In this document: positions 60,601 through 64,000 of the stretch, one piece after another
How the letters are laid out: every line of letters begins with the position of its first letter
Numbering within the stretch: position 1 is the first letter of the stretch
Source: Ciona intestinalis
Lineage: Eukaryota > Chordata > Ascidiacea > Phlebobranchia > Cionidae
DNA: 64,000 bases
Direction: 5' to 3'
Assembly: GCF_000224145.3 (NCBI RefSeq)
Contig: NW_004190414.2
Location: forward strand, 1 to 64,000
Program-made: the position numbers and the translations under genes
Notes under the pieces: generated by a model
What the model saw: the letters and a program-made list of their open reading frames with translations, nothing else
Databases searched by the model: none
What the model was told of the DNA's origin: nothing

Positions 60601-63377
60601 GTCGCAACATAAAAAACGTTGCATTTCAAGAATATTTTAGAATTAATCTCAACATATAGGACTACCGTTTACCTAACTTAGGGAAATTAACGCTCTGAGG
60701 CTACATTGCTTTTTAACAACTCTATGCGGTGAATTAAGTTGGTTGGGCCGTGTTGTTTCATTTAAAGTGTTGTTTTATAGGAAATTACGAAACAAGGGGC
60801 ATCTTTAAAACCGCAAACCATGTTTTCTGTATTATTTTAATTAGCCAAGCTTTTTGACTGAACAGGAACGTGTTTTCAAACTTATATTTCCTTGATGACG
60901 CCAAAAGTGCTCGACTAGCCGCTCGTGCCAAGCTTTTTGTTAAAGCTTGGCACGCTTATAGAACTTCAGCACATCGCTAAATTTGTGTCCAATTCTAAAA
61001 ATCGAGCTACGGTGTAAAACTTCCAGATTTTATTTCATCATAAACTTTACATTCTGTGTTACAGAATATGACGTCGATATTTTATCTGAAGAAGAAACAA
61101 GGGTGACAACATCGGTTAACTTATGTATGGTCATTTGGAAAGGTAAAACAAAAAACGATGAAATCTCCTCAAATGTAAGTTTATAATTTAACTATGATTT
61201 ATCCTGTCAATCTGGCTTAAGCAACACTTGTATTGTTGGACTAATTTTTTTGTCGTAATAAAAATTGTTATTGCTAAAATAAGAATATTTAGTCAAATAT
61301 AATATAAAAAAAACAGGTTTAAATATACACAAACTTAATCGAAGCAAACAGAAATTGAAACCAGACAATGGTATCACTATTCTGTTCTTTGTGGGGGGTG
61401 TGGTTTTTGTCAAGGACCTGGGATTTAGGCTAGTTTGGTCCAATACCCCAACACCCAGGAAGTCCATGTAAAGGTGGCTGTACACAGTATCCGGAATTCA
61501 TCCGTTTTGTCTGTTTTATCTGGATTTCGCTGCCGCATGCGGATCTCGGTAATGGGTTTGCATACGAATTCGTATGCCGGATACTGTGTACAGCCACCTT
61601 AAGTCGTTAATGCGGTCGGTGCCGCTTGAGGTTTATCAAAAGATATATAAATTGCTATATGTGTAACTTTGGGGATTATTTTAAACTTTTAGAGACTGTT
61701 ACCACAGTGATCTTCAATTATTTTTATAAGTGAACATTTTTTGAAATAATTTGATTAGAAAATGATATACCAAAAACTTTCCTGGCTAAGTGGTTTCAGC
61801 TTGCATTGTAACTAAAGAATGTCTTGTGTTTATTTATAATTGTGTGTGTTTTGTACAAGACGCGCAAAAAATCTGGCATGTGCTCCAACCTAGTGGTCAC
61901 AGATATCAGCCATGTAATAAATCGAAAAAATTTTTTTGGGGCAAAAAAAGGTGGCAACCATAAGCGGACAGGAGGTGTATGAAACAGAAAACCTGTGTTA
62001 TAACGACTATCATAGTCCTGCTGTTTCAGGATAAATTAGTTACATTTTTCGCCTATTAAAAAAACAACTTTCGTCCATGTAATATACAGTAATGTGTACC
62101 AAAAAATTGAGGGTGTAACTTTTTACAGGCAGAGTGGCACCGTGCCGTGGCATCTAATGGACACCATAGTTTTCATGGCATCAAGTCACCAACAAAAGTT
62201 GGTGAATATTGTTGTGTTTTTTGCGTTACAGAGAATCTTGCTTCAAAAACTGCAGTTCTCACAAGTGAAGTTTTTACCATGAAGACAGTAGCAGGTAAAA
62301 ATGAATGTAACTTTCTTACTTTATCCTCGTGTGGCAGGAAAACGATAGTTGTTATAAAACAGAAGTTCTGATTCGTACACCTTGTGTGCGCCTACGAGTT
62401 ACTATGTATGTAACCTTTTGGGAAAATGTTTTTTTAGATTTTTTTATAAGGTTACCGTGTATGTAACTTTATGTGAAGAAATTTTTAATTTTTTTTTACA
62501 AGTTACCGTGTATGTAAACTTTTTATTAAAAATATTGGGGATTTTTTTTACGAGTTACCATGTATGTAACTTTTTTTAGAATTTTTTTTTGGATTTTTTA
62601 AGGTACGACAAAATTGGGACAACTCATAAGAAACCGCTGGGTTGGAGCAATTTTTGTTTTAAAACCACAAAATTAAATCAAAAATTTAAATCTGAATTAA
62701 AAAAAAGTTGTTGGTATATGTTAAATTGTGTTAAAATAACTACATACTTAAGCGGCCTAGATGTTTGGGTAATGGGTTAAATGGGGCCTAAATTTTTGAC
62801 AGGGACCTCACCCACATAGAATAGAATAAAAAAGTATAGTCGTCACAATTGTCTTCATGTTTATACGTTTTTCGGTTTTTGTATAAACCTAAAACTATCT
62901 TTAGTGATCTGATGTCAGTAGTACGGAGTACCTGGCATCGTGGCCAAGTGGTTAGCACGCATGCCTCCAACCCAGAGTAATGGGTTCAAGGCTGGTCCCT
63001 GCTACCATTGTGGGCGTATGTGTCCTTGGGCAAGACACCGAACGGTAATTGCTCCAACCCAGTGGTCACTAATGGGCTGTCAAAATTATTAACCATACAT
63101 AAAGAATGAAAAAAAATCGAAATAAATAATCACCCACAAAGTAACATACATGGTAACTCGTAAGCTGGCACGAGGTGTATTAACACCAATGTTATAATGA
63201 CTGTAGTTTTCCCGCCACGCGAAGATGAAGTAAGTTACATTCAAATACACTAACACTGTAATTCCAGGTGTTCCAAAATGCTTACTTCCAAGTTCTGAAC
63301 CAGGAACACCAACAGTATCAAACGCACATGTTGCTGTAAATAGAATTCTAATTCGGAATCTCAAACTCCAATTAATG
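33691..63377 (+). CDS. smchd1: SMCHD1 homologue (SMC hinge-domain GHKL ATPase), N-terminal 33 exons, 3' truncated
   Basis: A chromatin-silencing ATPase, nuclear in vertebrates. Exons: 33691-33816, 34356-34434, 35388-35552, 39162-39244, 39550-39683, 40518-40638, 41003-41122, 42323-42483, 43135-43228, 44004-44214, 44370-44478, 44892-44988, 45843-46001, 46256-46372, 46990-47103, 48165-48354, 49071-49262, 50060-50198, 51049-51177, 51774-51873, 53419-53557, 53991-54112, 54823-54966, 55605-55722, 56263-56378, 56894-57039, 57504-57708, 58308-58466, 59093-59298, 59808-59968, 61065-61174, 62129-62294, 63268-63377. All phases agree (1514 codons). Residues 1-90 are UBL-like. The GHKL motifs are intact: [15 protein letters not shown] (Glu129, Asn133), YDNGQGM (Asp166) and [13 protein letters not shown] (about 218-230). 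Other strongly conserved stretches are [63 protein letters not shown] and EPQALYGE. Later exons are Ig-like-repeat material. The hinge and C-terminus lie beyond 64000. Exon copies at 36040-36118, 36648-36812 and 37732-37897 were left out of the model. Confidence 0.94.
33846..34165 (-). mobile_element. SINE copy, full length, in SMCHD1 intron 1
   Basis: Minus orientation, from tail (gaatgtaacttactttatcc) to head (aatcactacgtgcc) near 34155. Confidence 0.65.
34980..35385. repeat. A-rich tandem repeat upstream of SMCHD1 exon 3
   Basis: About a dozen irregular units of CACAAAAAATATGTTCACTA with ttctat, 20-30 bp each, running up to the exon 3 acceptor. Shorter versions precede the second and third exon 3 copies (36520-36645 and 37629-37730). 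ORFs across it are repeat artefacts. Confidence 0.8.
35713..35762. other. Assembly gap (50 N)
   Basis: Lies between the first and second copies of the exon 2-3 block. Confidence 0.98.
35763..35949. mobile_element. hAT-type element, right part only
   Basis: Ends in AAAAGTTTGGGAACCACTG, the complement of the common hAT terminus CAGTGGTTCCCAAACTTTT. The left part is lost in the gap. Confidence 0.6.
36040..36812 (+). pseudogene. Second copy of SMCHD1 exons 2 and 3
   Basis: 36040-36118 repeats exon 2 and 36648-36812 repeats exon 3, both intact with splice sites and nearly identical introns. Exon 2 plus exon 3 is 244 nt, so including the pair would shift the frame. Exon 3 alone is 165 nt with equal start and end phase, so it could be included in frame. 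An allele placed in series is the simplest reading. Confidence 0.75.
36866..37578. repeat. 40-bp satellite made from the SINE tail
   Basis: About 18 units built on CCGGCTTATAACATGGGTGT then tctgttttatacacttcgtg, mostly exactly 40 bp. The unit equals the complement of the SINE tail segment (gtgtatgaaacagaacaccc..). The right edge runs into a gap, so the true length is unknown. Confidence 0.9.
37579..37628. other. Assembly gap (50 N)
   Basis: Interrupts the 40-bp satellite. The right side restarts just upstream of a third exon 3 copy. Confidence 0.98.
37732..37897 (+). pseudogene. Third copy of SMCHD1 exon 3, with a one-base insertion
   Basis: Matches exon 3 except for an extra T at about 37827 (CAGCCTCTATTATG where the other copies read CAGCCTCATTATG). 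It is 166 nt, so it would break the frame if used. It may be a low-quality contig edge. Confidence 0.75.
37948..38243. repeat. 40-bp SINE-tail satellite, second array
   Basis: About seven units of the same 40-bp repeat downstream of the third exon 3 copy, passing on the right into a normal SINE tail (gtatgtaactttgtgggtga). Confidence 0.85.
38299..38420. mobile_element. hAT-like fragment with a 20-bp palindrome
   Basis: Starts TAGGGATGCACATTACAG and contains the perfect palindrome ATTCTAGGATATCCTAGAAT. The same start recurs at 58560-58610. TAGGGATGCAC resembles known hAT termini; the superfamily call is tentative. Confidence 0.45.
38878..38927. other. Assembly gap (50 N)
   Basis: Interrupts a minus-oriented SINE (38750 to about 38935). 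Confidence 0.98.
38940..39132. mobile_element. MITE ending 30 nt before SMCHD1 exon 4
   Basis: The right end GTCTTCCCCCACCCTACATT is followed only by an A/T tract and the acceptor. Confidence 0.65.
39780..40470 (+). repeat. SINE followed by a tandem array of its tail
   Basis: A SINE body at 39780-39905 is followed by four tail units (starting near 39907, 40071, 40233 and 40375), each running from AGTAACATACATGGTAACTC to AGTTACATTCATT, with 140-165 bp spacing. Confidence 0.75.
40785..40861. repeat. 77-bp inverted repeat in SMCHD1 intron 6
   Basis: AAAACAGAGTACCCGT at 40785-40800 is complementary to ACGGGTACTCTGTTTT at 40846-40861. The motif GTAACCTTGGCTGCGCAACC inside it also occurs just upstream at 40761-40780. 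Confidence 0.65.
41576..41915. mobile_element. Candidate non-autonomous DNA element
   Basis: Imperfect inverted ends GCACTGGCGTAAATAG and CTATTTGCCCCGGTGC bound 340 bp with no open frame. No clear target duplication was seen. Confidence 0.45.
42026..42314. mobile_element. hAT-like MITE abutting SMCHD1 exon 8
   Basis: The ends CAGTGGTTCTTAAACTTTTT and AGTTTAAGAAACGCTG are complementary. It stops 8 nt before exon 42323-42483, so nearly the whole 3' end of intron 7 is element. No matching 8-bp flank is visible, so it may be old. Confidence 0.6.
42527..42836 (+). mobile_element. SINE, full length and near consensus
   Basis: Head GGCGTCGTGGCAAAGTAGTT, B box GGGTTCGAGGG, body through ggcaagacacttaacggc, tail to gataaataagttatattcat. 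Confidence 0.75.
42840..43110. mobile_element. MITE plus nested right half, ending 25 nt before exon 9
   Basis: A MITE from 42840 to about 43008 is followed by an inverted half copy whose right end (ATCTTACCCCACCCTACC) lies 25 nt upstream of exon 43135-43228. Confidence 0.6.
43656..43990. mobile_element. Two MITEs; the second ends 14 nt before exon 10
   Basis: A full copy at 43656-43848 and a right-hand part at 43849-43990. The latter ends GTCCCATATTCCCCCACCTT then actata, immediately before the exon 10 acceptor at 44003. Confidence 0.7.
44563..44774. mobile_element. MITE, ~200 bp family
   Basis: TATAGTAGGGTTGGGGGAAG to TCTTTCCCCCATCCTACTGT, core intact. In SMCHD1 intron 11. Confidence 0.7.
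45002..45420. mobile_element. Two MITEs in SMCHD1 intron 12
   Basis: 45002-45196 (right end degenerate) and 45240-45420 (right end lost). Confidence 0.65.
46050..46224. mobile_element. MITE ending 31 nt before SMCHD1 exon 14
   Basis: Left end degenerate; right end GTCCCATCTTCCCCACCCTA. Confidence 0.65.
47211..47391. mobile_element. MITE, ~200 bp family
   Basis: TAGTAGGGTGGGGCAAGACG to GTCTTCCCCCGCCCTACTAC, with a core deletion of about 20 bp. Confidence 0.65.
47630..48160 (+). repeat. Tandem array of SINE tails in intron 15
   Basis: Five tail units (ACTCGTAAGCTGGCACGAGG to GGATAAATAAGTTACAT) at about 100-115 bp spacing. The last ends in ATTC repeats 5 nt before exon 16 at 48165. Confidence 0.75.
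48297..48590 (+). repeat. Four-fold ~74-bp tandem repeat spanning the exon 16 donor
   Basis: Units start at 48297, 48372, 48445 and 48518. Each contains the last ~58 nt of exon 16 (TGGCCTGACAA..GGGGTTAATATAG) plus the splice donor GTCAGT. In unit 2 the donor has changed to TTCAGT; units 1, 3 and 4 keep GT. Only unit 1 continues the exon frame from upstream. Confidence 0.9.
48660..48899 (+). mobile_element. SINE, head lost
   Basis: From gtgtccttgggcaagacact to gaggataaagtaagttacat, near consensus. The hAT-type MITE at 48908 is inserted in its simple tail. Confidence 0.7.
48908..49052. mobile_element. hAT-type MITE with perfect 8-bp target duplication, 18 nt before exon 17
   Basis: Ends CAGTGGCGTAGCCAGG and CTGGCTGCGCCACTG. 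TTCATACA flanks it exactly at 48900-48907 and 49053-49060. Exon 17 starts at 49071, so the intron's 3' pyrimidine tract (ccccccttttttttttctgg) is inside the element. Confidence 0.85.
49497..49880. repeat. ~33-bp minisatellite built from the C-rich MITE end
   Basis: About eleven units of TGTCCCATCTTACCCCAACC plus tacaatatactaaca, in SMCHD1 intron 17. It is the strand complement in character of the array at 24973-25480. The ORFs called across it are artefacts. Confidence 0.85.
49885..50048. mobile_element. MITE ending 11 nt before SMCHD1 exon 18
   Basis: Core GATCGTGTTTTAAACAGTTA; right end CCCATCTTACCCCAACCTAC; then acatttggaacag and the exon at 50060. Confidence 0.7.
50520..50705 (+). promoter_or_regulatory. 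LTR- or promoter-like segment in intron 18
   Basis: TATAAATA at about 50584-50591 is followed by GC-richer sequence (GTCTTGGTCGCTCTCTTCTC) and AATAAA about 100 nt on. The edges look like short direct copies (atttggaacaataa and atttgggacacaaa). It may be a solo LTR or a chance match; no LTR partner is visible. Confidence 0.25.
51225..51450 (+). repeat. Two SINE tails in tandem, intron 19
   Basis: Two complete tail units (starting near 51240 and 51350), each with ggtgtatgaaac and a GTCGTTTT..GAGGATAA motif, preceded by the end of a third. Confidence 0.7.
51473..51715 (+). mobile_element. SINE, 3' truncated
   Basis: tRNA-like head (gacgccgtgtcacaatagtt), B box region (caggttcaagg), body, and tail lost after ggtaactcgtaagcgg. 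Confidence 0.65.
52209..52627. mobile_element. hAT-type non-autonomous element, 419 bp, with 8-bp target duplication
   Basis: Ends CAGCGCTCTTTAACC and AAAAAGCACTG. GTTTAGGG flanks it exactly at 52201-52208 and 52628-52635. There is no transposase frame. A related left end (CAGCGCTCTTCAACC) is at 59740. Confidence 0.85.
52672..53079. other. Assembly gap (408 N)
   Basis: Begins inside a MITE left end (tatagtagggtgggg) and ends inside a plus-oriented SINE. It lies in SMCHD1 intron 20; no exon is missing by phase. Confidence 0.98.
53763..53966. mobile_element. MITE ending about 25 nt before SMCHD1 exon 22
   Basis: TATAGTAGGGTGGGAAAGAT to GGTGTCCCTTCCTCCACCGT, then tactttatt and the acceptor at 53990. 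Confidence 0.7.
55003..55412. mobile_element. Two MITEs in SMCHD1 intron 23
   Basis: 55003-55172 and 55220-55412. The second is near consensus to CATCTTCCCCCACCCTGCTA. Confidence 0.7.
55787..56128. repeat. ~95-bp tandem repeat in intron 24
   Basis: Three to four units containing GGGTCCTAGGATTTAGGCCA and cattacccccaaactatggg, then tctatgtgggtgaggtc. Single related pieces are at 61395-61460 and 62785-62830 (inverted). The long ORF across it is periodic and not a gene. Confidence 0.75.
56678..56872. mobile_element. MITE ending 21 nt before SMCHD1 exon 26
   Basis: GGTGGGGGAAGATGGGAC to GTCCCATATTCCCCCACCCT, core intact; exon at 56894. Confidence 0.7.
57228..57503 (+). repeat. Direct repeat duplicating the exon 27 acceptor
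   Basis: The segment 57228-57352 matches 57390-57503. Each contains a MITE right end (GTGTCCCATCTTCCCCCACC), an A-rich stretch and catattccaaccaacag. The second copy is the true exon 27 acceptor. The first is followed by caatttttcaaatgcc, which does not continue the protein. Confidence 0.8.
57722..57914. mobile_element. MITE, ~200 bp family
   Basis: TATAGTAGGGTGGGGGAAGA to CCATTTCCCCCCACCCAACT, 14 nt after the exon 27 donor. Confidence 0.7.
58898..59050. repeat. Dispersed repeat with GCGAAAAGACAGGATATAGC
   Basis: Same family as 7045-7215, ending 40 nt upstream of exon 29. Confidence 0.6.
60393..60580. mobile_element. MITE, ~200 bp family
   Basis: TATAGTAGGGTGGGAAAGAC to CCATTTTCTCCCACCCTACT, core intact; intron 30. 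Confidence 0.7.
61472..61599. mobile_element. 128-bp MITE with 23-bp perfect inverted ends and TAA target duplication
   Basis: Left end AGGTGGCTGTACACAGTATC.. and right end its exact complement over 23 bp. TAA flanks both sides (61469-61471 and 61600-61602). Inside are two more palindromes, CCGCATGCGG and GCATACGAATTCGTATGC. A 3-bp TAA duplication is typical of PIF/Harbinger elements. It appears only once in the window. Confidence 0.85.
62931..63245 (+). mobile_element. SINE, full length, before SMCHD1 exon 33
   Basis: Head CCTGGCATCGTGGCCAAGTG, B box region (gggttcaagg), consensus body and tail. It ends about 22 nt upstream of the exon 33 acceptor. Confidence 0.75.
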
Positions 63378-63643
63378 GTACGTTTAATGTTTAAAATCCA
63401 TATTTTTTAAATTTTAAAACCTCATATTGTTTTGTAATTCCGAATTTTCTTTAAATGTTTTGTTGTCACTGTTTTACCTAAAATTTATTAGATTTTTTAT
63501 GCAAAGCTTTTTTTAGATTTTTCTTTTTTTTAATATTTTTTATGCAAGATGGAAGATGTTTTTAGACTATTTTCCATTCAATTTGGTAGTAAACAGAAAA
63601 TATTTACAAAATTATAACTTCAGACTCAGACTCCATAAAATAG

Positions 63644-63768
63644 NNNNNNNNNNNNNNNNNNNNNNNNNNNNNNNNNNNNNNNNNNNNNNNNNNNNNNNNN
63701 NNNNNNNNNNNNNNNNNNNNNNNNNNNNNNNNNNNNNNNNNNNNNNNNNNNNNNNNNNNNNNNNNNNN
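63644..63768. other. Assembly gap (125 N)
   Basis: Begins inside a degenerate MITE. The sequence on the right repeats 59586-59817. Confidence 0.98.
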
Positions 63769-64000
63769 TATTAAAAAACAAATCCAATAATCAAGTTAGG
63801 TGTGATAAATTCTGTGAATCTGGACCTGATCTGGCTCATGAAATTGGGAAATTTTCGTATTGCTATAACATTCAGGTCTAAGCGCTACAAATATGGAACT
63901 TACAGAAAATAAATCTAGACCAGCACTCTTCAACCTTTTTTGGGTTGGTGAACCCCTAAATTTGTTGTGACGTTTTTTTCTCATTTTTTCAGTGGCGAAT
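63769..64000 (+). repeat. Second copy of the SMCHD1 intron 29 / exon 30 boundary
   Basis: Matches 59586-59817 with about half a dozen differences (for example CAGCGCTC against CAGCACTC), through the exon 30 acceptor. The first ~10 nt of a second exon 30 copy are visible when the window ends. About 2% divergence fits an allelic copy placed in series. Confidence 0.8.

Overview
The window is animal nuclear DNA and most probably comes from a solitary tunicate of the Ciona type. The reasons are: AT-rich non-coding sequence; compact genes with many short, phase-consistent GT-AG introns; chordate proteins; and dense carpets of two short repeat families. One is a ~200 bp inverted-repeat MITE with G-rich and C-rich ends. 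The other is a tRNA-headed SINE whose tail carries ATTC repeats. Both look like elements I recall being described from Ciona intestinalis (Cimi-1 and Cics-1), but I could not check this. There are no prokaryotic operons, CRISPR arrays or phage-like genes. Six runs of N show that this is a draft scaffold, and several near-duplicates beside the gaps look like unresolved alleles or misjoins.

Layout. (1) 530-1260, plus: last two exons of an M14 zinc carboxypeptidase A/B. Its penultimate exon recurs at 4655-4766 inside a patchwork of duplicated blocks around a gap. (2) 5595-17125, minus: a complete five-Ig-domain adhesion protein with signal peptide, one membrane span and short basic tail, laid out like ALCAM/MCAM/BCAM. 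One exon carries a frameshift in this assembly. (3) 17489-17899, minus: an orphan exon-like fragment resembling TM1-TM2 of a leucine-rich-repeat GPCR. (4) 21611-30865, minus: a complete 11-exon SLC17 anion transporter of about 510 residues. (5) 33691-63377, plus: 33 exons (1514 codons) of an SMCHD1 homologue, from its start codon through the UBL, GHKL ATPase and most of the middle region. The hinge domain lies beyond the window.

The SLC17 gene and SMCHD1 are head to head across a 2.8 kb intergenic region. The genes do not form a functional cluster. Exons were assembled by hand from splice sites, reading phase and family motifs. All phases fit except the Ig-gene frameshift.

The most notable pattern is how repeats have reshaped introns. 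C-rich MITE ends lie 11-32 nt upstream of at least six SMCHD1 exons, and a hAT-type MITE with an 8-bp target duplication ends 18 nt before a seventh. SINE tails have grown into a 40-bp satellite around three copies of SMCHD1 exon 3. MITE ends have grown into minisatellites at two loci. Tandem duplications have copied a 5' splice site four times and a 3' splice site twice.
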